The notes beneath the pieces are model-generated. The model had not been told where the DNA came from. It did no database searches and was given only the letters and a program-made list of their open reading frames with translations. From contig JAQFVV010000020.1 in assembly GCA_028023455.1 (NCBI GenBank), positions 11,134,385 through 11,198,384 on the forward strand: DNA of 64,000 bases. Reading direction: 5' to 3'. This DNA is from Epiperipatus broadwayi (Eukaryota > Onychophora > Udeonychophora > Euonychophora > Peripatidae). The position numbers and the translations under genes were made by a program. Position 1 is the stretch's first letter; each line of letters opens with the position of its first letter. Of the stretch, positions 23,473 to 35,739 are shown piece after piece.

Positions 23473-23582
23473 TTTTTTTTTCCATATGTCATAGCATCGT
23501 CCAGGACGAACCCACAACCGTCAGCAACCAACTACTTGCTTGCAAGGCGGCTGCGATGACCTCTCGGCTAACAATGCTTGAC
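23473..23582 (-). mobile_element. tRNA-derived SINE, long subfamily
   Basis: Minus strand: head GTCAAGCATTGTTAGCCGAG, anticodon-like arm GCCGCCTTGCAAGCAAG, an extra segment containing GTAGTTGGTTGCTGACGG, B-box-like GTGGGTTCGTCC, tail GCTATGACATATGG and an A-rich end (the T run at 23473-23481 on the plus strand). The head and tail are shared with the short subfamily, but the variable region is longer. Confidence 0.75.
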
Positions 23583-23589
23583 TGCTGAT

Positions 23590-25040
23590 ACCAAAATTCA
23601 TAACCAATAAAGACATATAAATCAAGTGCAACGCAGTGGGAAATATTATATACACACATAATTTTAGCATCTTTTGATGTTTATAATTATAAATACTGTC
23701 TTCTCATGGTTCAAACTACAAATTATATGCTGATTTACATGTAAAATTAAGGTCTTAACTTGGAACTAGAATTCGTCTTCTTATGAACTTAACACAATGA
23801 TACAGTTGTGGACTTGAGAATTAAAGATTTCCATATCAGCATAATTATATTATATGATTAAAGATATTGCTATAGATTATTAAACTGATATCCCAACATC
23901 TATCTGTGCTATTGAGTATGGAAAGACAATACATGAGTTTTTGCAAAATACACTGAACAATATCCCTTTCTTGGACTACTGTCTAAGTTTTCTTCATCCA
24001 AAAATAATTTCAAAAATAACTTCTATGAAAAACTGAGTATTATTATTTACATTTATGATGCAAATAATCTAAGAATGGCTATCCCAGACTAAGATATTCT
24101 ACTGCTAGTTTGAAGACAAAGTGCTCAACAAAACTTTTTAGATATGCAATAAAATATTAGAGAAATATTAATTTATGAAGAAAGATTTTAAAAATTCAAA
24201 CATGGTTTTACCACCTAAGATATAACTCAAATCAAAATCCCCTTTATGCATGTTCAACCAATAAATTTTTCATACAATCAAAAAATTATAGTAGAGAAAT
24301 GAAATTCTTAAGAGGCAGCAAACAAAATCTTATTCTAACACGGACTATAAGGGAACATATCTTCAATGACATCACTAGAATCTACCAACAAGTCTGAAAA
24401 ACTCAAGACCATTACGTTTAGCTGCTTCAGAAATAAAATTTAAAAGTCTCAGACTTAAATAGTTCTGATTACACATAAATCCTCAACCACATAGTTAATG
24501 ACTGGTGAATTTAGACATATGATGAAAAAATTGAAGGACTCAATAATACTGCTATAAAATTTATCTCCTGATTGAAATTTCTTCAGATTACATAATAATG
24601 TTAGTGAATATTTAGCGATATTTAAAAAATCCCTTAGCAAATAAACAAATAAAGTTTACTATAACTAACTTGTAATCTTAATTGCAGATGTTTTTACATG
24701 ATATTTTATTACAGTCACCATGCTACTATATATTGTTAATAAAGATTCTTTACACCTATCTTTTTGTTTACTGCTTCCATTTTTATGGATAAATGTACAA
24801 TTTTTTAGCAATGGGTACAGTAGAAAAATTCAATTGCAATACTAAAGACCAATTTGATTTATCATCGAATCAATAAACCAGAATACAATAGAAAATATTG
24901 TAAGTGGTTCATATATACATTTTTTTAAAATAATTGTCACTTATTTCTCTGGCTCTTGCTGCAAATAATTGAACTACTTCTATTTCAGTGAGATTTTCAA
25001 TGAATTATTATTATTTCTATATTTGAACCTTTTGGCATTT
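23590..25040. other. AT-rich DNA without a recognised gene
   Basis: No gene, RNA or transposon recognised. Short open frames are at chance level for this base composition. Confidence 0.45.
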
Positions 25041-25335
25041 GTTAATAAAAACACTGAAATTTAAGGTTTTATAAAGATTTTATTTCTACATTTTGACCCG
25101 TTACATGCAGGCCATCTTCAGATATATAAACATATATTCTATGATTAAATAAACATATAAAAATAATGAAAACAAAATACTTTTACAAAATATTAGCATA
25201 TACAACGTAGGAAATATAATTTTATGTGGTAATATTTGTAAACCTGATTTTGATATTCTCATTATTTTGATTTGTGTATTTAGTCATAGTATATCCCTGA
25301 CGATGACCTACATATAAGAAATGAAACAGGAATTT
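25040..25335. repeat. Fragment with two opposed hammerhead-like phrases, probably Penelope-type 3' ends
   Basis: On the minus strand 25125-25075 reads CTGAAGATGGCCTGCATG, then a GGGTC stem strand and AAAATGT. This is what CTGANGA, a GGCC/GGTC stem and GAAACGT would become after two CpG decays. It is followed by GTAGAAATAAAATC. On the plus strand 25289-25330 reads CCTGACGATGACCTACAT and then GAAACAGG. Both resemble the ribozyme-like phrase found at the ends of Penelope-like elements. Stem I cannot be drawn convincingly for either, so this is a tentative call. Confidence 0.4.
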
Positions 25336-25339
25336 TAGA

Positions 25340-25700
25340 TTAACTATTTAAAGCATAAAATGTCAATGTTTTAATAATAGATGATTGCTCTATAGAAATA
25401 TATGTAATTAAAATATTAAATTTATATCAAAATATCTTTTGGTATAAAATGGAGCTTTTTTAGACTGATGAATGATTATGATATAAATTTGATATATGTT
25501 TGTCTGTATATACTTATGTAATGCACCCATTACTTACTACAGATCCTTCTTGAAATGCAATACTTAGTTTTTTAAGGTGTTACTCTCCATGAATGATGGC
25601 AGTATGATGATGAGTAGAGTACTAAAAATTGATTTCTGCATAGTTCATATAAAACTATCATTAAATAATACTTTTGTGTAATATTTGCTGTTTCATAAGG
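25340..25700. other. AT-rich DNA without a recognised gene
   Basis: No gene or repeat recognised. Confidence 0.45.
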
Positions 25701-26093
25701 TAATATCAGGCAAAACTCTCCACACAGTAATGCCACTCAGTGCAAGGCAGAGTAATCAATGGTACCAGAAGGCTCATGCATAAAATTTTTATCTAGTGTT
25801 ACTCATCCAATATCCACAGACTAGTTTCTAGCTTGTGGCTTTCATCAGTGAGGAGCCTTGGATCTTAGAATCAGTGCAGTGCTCTTAGATCCAAGGCTCC
25901 TCACTGACAAAGTCAGAAGCTAGTCTGGGAATATTGGACAAGTAGGCACTAGATAGACTGGCATCCATTGATTACTCTGGCTTGCATTGAGTGGCACTAC
26001 TGTATGGAGAGTTTTGCTTGTTTTAATAAAAGTTATGAGCAAGCATAAGAAATGGTGATCACGTGATGTTTAGTGATTTAAAGTAATATCAAA
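25697..26093. mobile_element. Two family B fragments fused head to head (copies B3 and B4)
   Basis: The left part (about 25709-25868) is family B on the minus strand and the right part (about 25878-26079) is family B on the plus strand. The two meet near 25870 within the GATCTTAG segment just upstream of the ribozyme. The flanks share AAGGTAATATCA (25697-25708) and AAAGTAATATCA (26080-26091), an imperfect 12-bp duplication. This suggests the inverted dimer was inserted as one piece. Confidence 0.7.
25813..25854 (-). ncRNA. Hammerhead-like ribozyme, family B copy B3 (core intact)
   Basis: Minus strand: stem I TCCTCA/TGTGGA (one U-U mismatch), CTGATGA (25848-25842), stem II AGC/GCT around CACAA, GAAA (25828-25825), stem III AC/GT around TA, and C at the cleavage position. 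The base of stem II is an A-A mismatch where hammerheads normally have G-C. All catalytic core bases are kept. Activity is uncertain because of the A-A pair and weak stem III. Confidence 0.6.
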
Positions 26094-26399
26094 TAATCAA
26101 ATAGTTTATTGCTAAAGAATTCTTAATACGTTTAAGAATAAGAAGTATCAGAGTTGAAACAAAGAGTTGCCAAGTCTAAAGTTAGAAAGGCATAAAGTGA
26201 TAATAAGTAAATAGAAGTAGTCTTTACTTTGAAAAGATTAGACTGCCATTCCACACTAAGAAAAAGTGGTTATGATTCAACAAAGATAAAAATAAAGGAA
26301 ATGATAAAAGCCATAGATTAAATACTTCAATATCAGCAATTATTATAAAAAATATACATAGGCATGGATACATACAACAAGTAAAGTAAATGAATTAAA

Positions 26400-27661
26400 C
26401 AATTCAAAACAAAGATGTGATGTGATGTATTATGGCTTCTCCTTAAACGAAGTCAAGAATATCTCAGCAATTATGCCCAGATAAACCTGTTAGCCACTTT
26501 ATTTTACATTCCCCACTCTAAATTTACCCATAATTTGCTCTATCCCATTTCCACAACATAATCTTTGTCAACTCTATAACCTTTATATCTAAATCCCCCT
26601 TATCTTTTCCCAAACCCAGCATAAAAACCAATAATTCACTTTCTGTATAATCACTCTTTTCATATTTATTTTTCCACAACTTCAGTATATGTACCCTTTC
26701 TGTTTTCAAACATTTACATTCAATTAACAAATGCCTAATATTTTCTATTCCTTCCTTACATAATTTACAAAATAAATCACCCATATTTTTTCATTTACAT
26801 GTATATTCTTTTGTAGCTAAAGATCCCGTTCGAGCCTTAAACAATAAACTACTTTCCTTACTATTATCATATATTAACTCACACCTAATACTCTGTTTAT
26901 TTCTATATATATTTTAAACTCTTTTTTCTCTCCATACTATTTCTCCATCTCTCTAACTCCCTAGTCTTTATTAATAAATTTATTTTTTTATCCCATTCCT
27001 TACTACTATAACACTCAATAATCTTCTTAACACAATCATCCCATCTTTTGTACAAATATATTGATATAAATTCTTTATCCAAATCTTTTGCATACCGCAT
27101 TACCTTTCTCACCCATTTTGTTACCTGCCCTTTACTCATAACCCAATTAAATACTATTTTAGCTATTCTTTTATTATCCATAAACTGCAATCTACCAAAC
27201 ATTTTCATTTTACTTTTTGCATCTCTCATATGAAAACTTGACCATCCCATTTCTCCTTGAATTGCCTCCCTTGCTGTCCATACTTCTGCATCCAATGCAT
27301 GTCTTCCTACTTCCCTTTGAGCTTTTTCTAAGTAATCTAATATCTTTTTACTAACATATAATGCATCATTACCATATGTTAACCCTGCTACTGCAACTCC
27401 TTTCCATATAATTCTAGCTACATCATATTTAAATGAAAATACTGTTAATTTCTTTATCAATCCCTTTCTTTTCTTTGCTTCATTTATCAATTTTTTCTCC
27501 CATTCATCCAAATAATTTTTCTGATCACTTAAAATAATTCCCAAATAACTATATCTATTCACCACACTTAACTTAATATCTCCCAATAAAAATTCTACAT
27601 CTTCTCTTTCCCCAGTATTAACCATCATTATATTTGATTTTTCTTCACTAAATTTAATCAA
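26400..27661 (-). pseudogene. Non-LTR retrotransposon (LINE) 3' part, RT C-terminus and zinc knuckle
   Basis: A 252-codon open frame (27661-26903) continues, after one in-frame stop, into a second frame ending at 26524. The product starts within the thumb after the RT palm (EKSNIMMVNTG, then YSYLGIILSD) and continues with GVAVAGLTYGNDALYVSKK. It ends with LLFKARTGSLATKEYT and a C-terminal zinc knuckle CKLCKEGIENIRHLLIEC (C-x2-C-x8-H-x4-C). These are the usual landmarks of the C-terminus of LINE ORF2. The 3' tail is a GTGAT-type short repeat near 26412-26430. The 5' side is cut off abruptly at 27661, where a family B fragment begins. A second, more broken copy is at 35.7-36.6 kb. The exact clade is not assigned. 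Confidence 0.85.
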
Positions 27662-27770
27662 TCAATCAATGGATGCCAGAAGGCTTGTGCATAAAATCCC
27701 TATCTAGTGCCTACACATCCAATATCCCTAGACTATGTGCTAGTATGAGATAGTGATCATGTGATATAAA
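27662..27770 (-). mobile_element. Family B fragment abutting the LINE break
   Basis: CAATGGATGCCAGAAGGC through CTATCTAGTGCCTAC and ATCCAATATCCCTAGACTA are family B on the minus strand. The copy stops inside the ribozyme (only the stem III/stem I side remains), then resumes with the terminal GTGATCATGTGAT segment. It joins the LINE directly at ATCAATCAAT. Confidence 0.75.
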
Positions 27771-27774
27771 GTAA

Positions 27775-29425
27775 ATGAAGTAAATTAAAAAAACCTACAA
27801 TGTAATTCTAAATTTGAGTTATTTAAATAAATTACGTTACGGAATACCAATGATAATCAAGTAATGTTGCTGGCTCATAACGCCCTATTATTTATTAATA
27901 TTAATCCATCAAAGAATTTAGTGCATGTATGTATAATATATATGCATACAAATTGCCACATAAATGTAAACTAATTAACTTCAGAACTATAAAATATACT
28001 ATGCAAATACAAAGGTAAATAAAACTATGTATCGCATATAATATTTATAAACTATTTGCACTTTGTACATTAAATTCTCTATTTGAAGACAAGATGAGGT
28101 AAGTTGACAATTGATTAGTACAGCCAGGGGGATAATTCTTGTTCATCATTGGTGGTAGTTTTCCATTGTTTAATGCTCACTTAATATAATTAATTATACT
28201 ATCTTGGAAAATTATAGCATAAAATAATAAAGCCTTCTGTAACACATTATTACTGAGCAGAATATCGTATAACTTTCTGAAAAGCTTCCAAGAACAGTTG
28301 ACGTTATCCTAACTCTACAGTAAACAGAAGTTATCATTGTATACTATATGGTGAAATGGTATAATGTTTCTATCCCCAAACTCTAGAAACTTGAAATTCA
28401 AAAAATCTCTATGGTTTTGAATTCCAGCTAACTTGTCTACACAGTCATACATTAATATCTTTTTTTTTTTGACATTAGAAACTAAATTATTATATTTCAT
28501 AGTACGACAGAATTACAATTATTATCTTATTTAATAAATATTATTTTCAGTATTTAACTTTTTATTATATAAAATTCCTTTTTAAAACTAATACATATAT
28601 ATGCACACACACAATAATTAAATGCAGTGTGGAGATTCAATTCATCCATATACAACACACACATATATAAACTTTTTATTTCATACAAATTATATTATTC
28701 GCTCTATTGAATTGTGAACTTGACCCCAGCATTTTCTTTCTAAGTCAAGTTTTTTTTACTTCTTTTTAGCCAGATCTAACTAAATCTGGTTTTGCCTATA
28801 CTGTATATTAACAATAGTTCATTACCTATTGCATGAAATTTGAAATTCAGTTTGAAAGAATAAAATACAAACAGCCAGCCTTCCTAATTATATTTTTTAT
28901 TTATAAACTCAAATTATCAAATATTTACTATTTTTATATATATTAAAACATATATTTTATTATTATTTTTTTTTGCAAATAATTTATTATTATTAAGACA
29001 ATTTAAAATAAAATCATTTAGCTAATGTTAAGATAGTATAGGGAGTTCGTCGGTAGATCTCTAGTTCCTAAGTCTGCCACTATGTGAAATCTGCAGAACA
29101 TAGTATTTAATCAAGAATATTAACTACATTGCTACACCAGTTGCTATTAGATAGTCATTGAAAAAACTTACAAATGTAAGTGAATAGTTAATTGCATAGG
29201 AGATTGTATAATGTTTATGCGTCAGAAGTGACAGATTGAGCTTTCATCCAAAAATCTTTACAATTGTTTCGCATCATACAATGCTAAAAAGGCGCTATAA
29301 GATCACAAACACACACACACACACAAAAGCGAAATTGATATAAACAGAATAAAATATCGAAAAATCAGAAGTTATGTGCTTGAAAGCATTATTCTGTGGT
29401 GTTTTTTTCCCCAAAAATATAATTT
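27775..29425. other. AT-rich DNA without a recognised gene
   Basis: No gene, RNA or transposon recognised. A CA dinucleotide run lies at 29308-29326. Confidence 0.45.
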
Positions 29426-29429
29426 ATAC

Positions 29430-29968
29430 TAATTCAAATTTTATTATAACAGATAAAACTCTTCATGCAATAGTGCCACTCAGTGCAAGCCAGAGTAATC
29501 AATGGATGTCAGAAGGCTTGTGCATAAAATCCCTATCTAGTACTTACTCATCCAACATCCCCAGACTAATTTCTAGCTTGTGGCTTTTGTCCGTGAGGAG
29601 CCTTGAATTTGAGAGCACTGCACTTAGATCTTAGGATCTTAATGCAACCCTCCAGTAGCCACCTTTTATCTCTACTTAACTACTAAACTACGAGAATAAA
29701 ATTGACAACACAATAATATTTTCAATCCAAGATTATTAGCTTATATAGTCATATAGGTCTAAATTCAGTTCAGTACCCATACATTTTGGTGTCTTTGGTT
29801 CTTTAATAACCATAGCCACCACTATCCTATTAGGCAGGATTGGTATGAAACCACTAAACATCACATGATCACCATTTATTATGTTTTGCCTGTTTTATTA
29901 ACAGTTATGAGTAAGTATAAGAAATGGTGATCATGTGATGTTTAGTGGTTTAATTCAAATTTTATTAT
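29430..29968 (-). mobile_element. Family B ribozyme repeat, copy B5, with 18-bp target duplication
   Basis: The element is 29448-29950 (503 bp), minus strand, flanked by an exact 18-bp repeat TAATTCAAATTTTATTAT (29430-29447 and 29951-29968). At its right end the terminal segment appears twice in opposite orientations: AAACCACTAAACATCACATG at about 29850 and its complement ending at 29950. The copy therefore carries a short inverted duplication of its own end. The 86-codon plus-strand frame at 29374-29634 is a by-product of the repeat. Confidence 0.85.
29558..29599 (-). ncRNA. Hammerhead-like motif, family B copy B5 (damaged)
   Basis: Minus strand: stem I TCCTCA/TGGGGA complete, core strand 1 CGGACAA (U4 and G8 changed), stem II AGC/GCT, GAAA intact, stem III ATTAGT, C at the cleavage position. 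Predicted inactive. Confidence 0.5.
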
Positions 29969-29974
29969 CATTAC

Positions 29975-31015
29975 TGCCACTTATCATTACAGACCATATT
30001 CTTTGAGTGTCCACTTACTCTACTCTATTCTTTCAATTACTCCATCCTTTTTCTTAAAATTATCTGATAGCCTTTTCACCTTTATTTCCTTAATACATAA
30101 ACACATCTAATCTAATTCATCTTAATTTCTTTAATAAGCTTTCTTCTTTTTTTTTTAATATGCATCATTTTTTCTTTCATTATTTACAGCCATCTAACTA
30201 AGTTATTATTATTATTCTGCTTTTCATGGTTTAGAGTAATGGTAGATTCTGGAATTCAAAGTCCATAATAATCATGGTTCAGTCTCTTGTGAACTCTCAT
30301 TCAATAAACGATTTATTTTTTTAATTATTACTCTAAGAATATACTTAATTTAAGTTCACTTGCTTAATTTTTTCAGTAAGCATTTTTTCTTTCCATTTAC
30401 TATCTATTTGCTTCTAATAAAACAATGTAAAAATATGCCCAATCTAATTTAATTTAATTTTTTTATATAAACAATCTCTTCAGTTTCATCTAACAATATT
30501 TTAAGCCTTAACTTCTCTATATTTTTTTTATTCCAGCTTTTTACAACAGATATATAAAATGTTTTCATTTCCTTCGTTTTTTAAAATCAAATTTCTGTTT
30601 TATAAACAGCTTCCAATAAAACATTGAACGATTTTTTTTTTTAATTCCAAATTCTGCAAAATAATTTTACTTTATTATAAAAGTTGTTTGATCATAGAAA
30701 CGATCGTTTTAACAACTTTCTTTGTATTCAGTCATCTCTTAACCATTTGCTCAAATATTTAGAAGCATTAAGGTATTTTAGAATCCAATTTCCAACTAAG
30801 ACACGAATTTTTTAACCCGTTTAATATATATCAAAATAATAACAACTGGGTTGAAAATAACAGATTAAAAGAAATTACCGGTTGTTAAAATAAAAAATTG
30901 AAAATTATCTGTAAAGTAGATGATGTTATTAAAAGATGAGAAGACAATTTGTTTTCATATCATTTATCTTTTTATAAAATCATTAATTCTGCAAAGGTCA
31001 ACTTTACTAAGAAAT
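29975..31015. other. AT-rich DNA without a recognised gene
   Basis: No gene or known repeat recognised. Confidence 0.45.
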
Positions 31016-31021
31016 ACCAAG

Positions 31022-31095
31022 AGGTGTAGTGTAGTGGTAAATAACAGACTTAAGAGCTAAAGTCTTCCGAATCAAAGCCGGAAACATTGTCACTT
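31022..31095 (+). repeat. Possible decayed tRNA-like sequence
   Basis: GGTGTAGTGTAGTGGTAAAT resembles a tRNA A-box and D arm. It is followed by CTTAAGAGCTAAAG and CGAATCAAAGCCGG, which could be a ruined T arm. The pairing of the arms is poor, so it is not a functional tRNA. Confidence 0.25.
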
Positions 31096-31099
31096 CTGA

Positions 31100-32435
31100 C
31101 CGATAATCCGTTTGATTAGTTTTTATTTCCGCTTACTGCATAAACAAAATAGAATCAATTCTTTTTCAACAAAAAAACAACTCTACTGTTTACTAAACAA
31201 CATTCAAAATTTTCTCAAAATAAATGCCAAATAAAATAGAAATAAATATAGCAGAGACTGTTGAAATGTATTAATTTAATCCAGAATGTCATTCTTTAAA
31301 TCACTGGTTTATATTGAGATGCATGTATTTAGAGATAATCCATTCCATGTCTACAATTCAAAGATACTATCCAAACCATCATTTAAGCAGAAAAAAATCA
31401 AAAAATAAAATTGTAAAAATACATATAAATAAATTGTTATATACTGTATACTATAGTTATATATTTTTAAAAAAAAAATTAAAATTCATCTTTTAAAAGC
31501 TTTACATTAAAATGTAAATTTATATATCCTAATAAAAATTCACAGAACAATGGTTTTAGATTTCTGCTTTCTTGCATGCAAGCTATCTTCATTAGCAATA
31601 ACACCACACCTTTTGATGTTATACAATCTAATTCTTTTCATAAATCACTAAGCCAAACTTGCTGGCCATGAACTCCTTTAAAGGCAGGAGCAGCATTTAT
31701 ATTAAGAGACATAGCACATAATCTTTCAAATAACTGTTTGGTCTTTTCACAAATGATCACAACACTTTAATCATACAATACTCACCACTTAAATTACCAG
31801 TCATATTTCACTTTCTCCTTTAGAAATGACTTTTTCCCACTTCAATACTAATCATTTTTATGACTCATGATTAAAATTAATATCAGCAAAAACATTTTTT
31901 ACAAAAAAAAAAAAAAACTACTTTAGTTATAAAATAAATGGCAGAAAAATCATGGTATTATAAATAATACAAATCAGTTTCAAAAACGGTGACACAAATA
32001 TCTCTTGCTTTAGGGAAAGGTCAAGTATTTTAGAAAGTTCTGCATACATGGTTTTTAAGAGATCAGCAAAGCTCAATGTAACATTTCCTATTTCAGCCAA
32101 TAGCTTTTAATAAATTTAAAAATAGCACCATCTTAAAACTCCATATATATAATGCAATACATCAACTTCCTTTTTAAATCTTGTTTTCATATGATTATTA
32201 CAAAAACGTATAAATATTCATCGTTTCGACTATATATATTATAGCCTTTATCAAGGAAACTGAAAAATATATAACAATAAATATAAATATTCCAAACAAC
32301 CCCTCCCACAATATATATAAAATAGTCTTTACCTCAAATCATTTCTATTACAACAAGAGCTTTTGTTGATTTAGCCATATCATGATTAGCAAATACATTT
32401 CCATTATTTTCCCTAACAGTATTATACTTTTGTTT
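31100..32435. other. AT-rich DNA; one eroded ribozyme-like phrase
   Basis: No gene seen. On the minus strand, 32267-32222 reads CCTTGATAAAGGCTATAA, a complementary TATAGTC, then GAAACGATG. This has the layout CTGATGA-stem-GAAAC with C3 and G8 both changed. It looks like an old Penelope- or retrozyme-type end. Confidence 0.35.
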
Positions 32436-32439
32436 TGAA

Positions 32440-33190
32440 ATGTTTTTAACGTAGACACTAATCTGGTTTCAAATTTAGGTTTCATGGACCATAGCTAAAA
32501 TTATTGTAGTATATACACCTAGGAGAATAGTTTTAAACAAGAGTAAATAAGCAAATTACTGTACTGATTACTAAACTTTAAAGCACTTATTAGTTCACCA
32601 TTTATGGCTGAATTTTTATTTTCAAATTTTTACTTTTGATGTCAACATTACTTAGATTTTAAATTAGGCTTTTATAATTGAAATTATTATAGTAACATAC
32701 AACAATACTTTTAAATAAGAACACTGTATTCCTTTAGCCATTGCAGATAGAATTACATAAAAGAAATTGATTAAATAAATTTTAAAACACATTTTCCCCA
32801 TTTTCATTGAACTCTTAATTTGAATTTTTTTTTTGACATCAACATTAGTCAGATTTCAAATTCATCTTTTATGGTTGAAATTATTATAATATATGCTGTT
32901 GTAATAATATATCTAAATAAGAAAATGTACATTTTTACTGCTAAAGAAAGATAGATTTACATTATAGAATTTAGAATTCCACCATTTTTGGCAAACTTTC
33001 ATTTTTTTTTGTGGCGCAGCAGCGGCGGGGGGCGCCCCCCCCCACCCCCCCCCACCCACCACCTGCCTGGAAAGCCGGCCGCGAAACCTCTTGAATTATT
33101 TTTTTTAACATTATAAACAATTTCAAATTCTGCTTTTATTATAGTATATGAACTTAGGAGAATACTTTAAAAAAATGTTTAGTGCTACTG
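32440..33190. repeat. Degenerate tandem repeat, period about 195 bp, about four units
   Basis: Units begin near 32450, 32640, 32836 and 33110. Each has a GACAYYAA..TT segment, AGATTTCAAATT, GGTTGAAATTATTATAGTA and TAAATAAGAAAA-like text in order. The last interval is about 80 bp too long. The excess equals the GC-rich insert at 33009-33092, so the insert interrupted an existing array. Confidence 0.6.
33003..33092 (-). mobile_element. GC-rich insert, possibly a tRNA-derived SINE
   Basis: About 80 bp of very high GC in a 70+% AT region, with long C runs. On the minus strand it reads GAGGTTTCGCGGCCGGCTTT, CCAGGCAGGTGG, a G-rich middle, then GCTGCTGCGCCAC and an A run. The first part resembles the D and anticodon arms of a tRNA-Gly-like SINE, and the A run fits a SINE tail. 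The homopolymer C runs may contain sequencing errors. No clear target duplication. Confidence 0.4.
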
Positions 33191-33194
33191 ATAG

Positions 33195-35735
33195 AATTTC
33201 ATGAAGTAAACTGATTATCTGGCAAAGACTGGCAATCTAGGGTTCACTTTATGTTTTTGAATTTCTTAACTAAATTTAGCTTAGTAAAAAAGTGTTCCTT
33301 CTAGTAGTTATTCACTCCAAATGCCTTCATTGTAGCAGACCTCATTATTAAACAATTTTACCATTGTTCTAACTTTTCTATAAGAGATAAATCTCATTAA
33401 ATCCTGTGTATTTGCTAGATAAATGAAGCAATAACCTTCCTTTTTTTCTAAGTATTTCTAATTAGTGTTTTTTTTTTTAAAAAAACCCAATTACATTTTT
33501 CATACACTTATTCTCACAGTGTTCCTAATTTCAAATTTATTTTCAACATCCCTTTGTTCAAATTTTAATTAGTTAAATTTCTTTTTTTGGCCAAGATTTG
33601 ATCACATTAAGATTTGTTCTATCAGAATTACATCTGTTAAAACAGAATTAGTTTGTCATTTATAAAATTATATTACAAATAATTGAAGTGGCTTAGTATT
33701 ATAATTCACACTTTAGCCTCACCTTTAACTGTGTTTCAGCACATTTAAATCAATTATTATTCATTTAACGGAAGTTTCCATTTCCATTATTATTATATTA
33801 TAAATACTAACTAATTTTTCAAATCAACCAATTCTATAAAGTTTGCCTCCATTTTTCACATTGCTAAACATTTCTTCTAAATATTAAACAATCTACTTTA
33901 TTCTTATATACATCCAGCTTTTGTTTTCAAGTAACATAAAGGAAAAGGTTGTTAACTTTATCATGCAATATTATTCTTTCAATAACACCTACTTTACAGA
34001 CAACTTTGTTTTAACAACTGAATGATATTCTTGGATGTATTTCTCCTAATCCATTTTATTCTACTCTTTATTAAAATTAAATTATTTTGTCTTAGTGATT
34101 CCTTCCTATATATTCTCTCCTGCTAAAATTTCCTAATGTGCTTACTTTTTTTCTCTGAACACATTACCAATGTTTGTAAATACCACTTCCTTTTATCTTC
34201 TTCAGATATTTATACTTTTTTTTTTCAGTACTAGTCCAATGGTGAGAGATACAGAGTTAAAAGTTTTGGAATTGATTTCCATCTGAGGAAAAAAATAGTA
34301 ATCTTTATTTGGTCAATTTGATAAAATTAAAATTTTACTTCCATATTTGATGCCACAAGATTCTCAAGCAATGGGTCTGCTAAAGAATTTATTTTACCTC
34401 ACTCACCAGATTCATTAGCTCTACTTTAAATTTAAAACTTACAATTTTTTTTATTATTAAAACTGAAATATATCACATAAAAACAGAGTTGAATGTGTCC
34501 CATTTAAATGGTCACAAAATGTCAAATATCATCAAATTCACTATATATCACTCATTAAAATTAATAAATCACATGAAATTTGAGCATAGAATTAACAATT
34601 TGGAATTTTAATCCAGAAATGTTTATTTCATTAGTTTACTAATTAACTACTTCTAAATTATATGGCTTTGATAACTGACCCTTCTTTCTGGGGGAAAAAA
34701 AACCCCAGATATTTTCTTTATATGCATTTTCTTCCAAAAATGCAAACTTGTGGTTAAGACCTGTAGAGGTCCTTACTATCACATTTTTATGCACATATGC
34801 TTGAGGTTACAACCTTAGTAAATATTAAAACTAGGCAAATCATTTTATTTCATTTTGTAATCTGTTTAAAATCAATGTTTTGTTGTTATTGCTTTAGATA
34901 TATCATATAACTTAAAAACATAAATACATCACATAATAGCATGTGGTAAAAATATAAATATTAATTTGAAAATTAAATGAACAAATTTGTATTTGAAGCA
35001 ACTTTTTAAAACAAAAATTTGAAATATATCTCTTCAGCAGATTTTAAATGATTTTTCAATTAAAAAAAAAATTTCATTTAATTCATGTGATATTTTATTT
35101 ATTGGAAGAATTATTAAATATATTTAAAAAAGAGAGAGAGAGCAACGATCAATACAATTTGACCTATTAATAATTTTAAAAACAAACAATTATGATATTC
35201 TATTTTTAATGAAAATTCAGACTAGCAACAATTTCTCACATGTATGAATTCACTGTTGAAATAAAATGATATACAATTTGAAAATAAAAATGTTAATATT
35301 TATATCATTACCAACATACCCATATAACTTTCTTATATGCTTCCAGAGCAGTTATATTCAATTTACTCTTGAGCCATCTATTGAAAGCTTGAATAATCAG
35401 TTAACATCAGATGGTATTGTTGTGCATTTTCTACCACAGACCATGTTATAGAAGATATTACAGCAGTGTACCATTTAGTGCTCATTAATGACTCATGCAT
35501 TCAAATAAAAATAATTGCTTTTAGAAGCACGTGAGAAAATCATACAAAATTGTTGCTGTTATTAAATGTTTCCAACTAGAGTAGAAAATGCCTAGGGTTG
35601 GCATATAATTGGGGCCTCTAAAATTTGTACAAACTGATTAGACATCAGATCTATATAATTAGATGGTTAATGGCATTTGGTTCAAAATTTGAATCATAAT
35701 GTTCTCTGACAAAGACAAAAAAACAGATATCAATT
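33195..35735. other. AT-rich DNA without a recognised gene
   Basis: No gene, RNA or transposon recognised. Confidence 0.45.
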
Positions 35736-35739
35736 TGGT

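Noticed and set aside
25889-25930. Ribozyme in family B copy B4
   Set aside because: A deletion merges stem II with the GAAA strand (CTGACAAAGTCAGAAGCTAG), so no fold is possible.
27048-27233. Open frame opposite the LINE
   Set aside because: It is the antisense shadow of the LINE ORF2 fragment.
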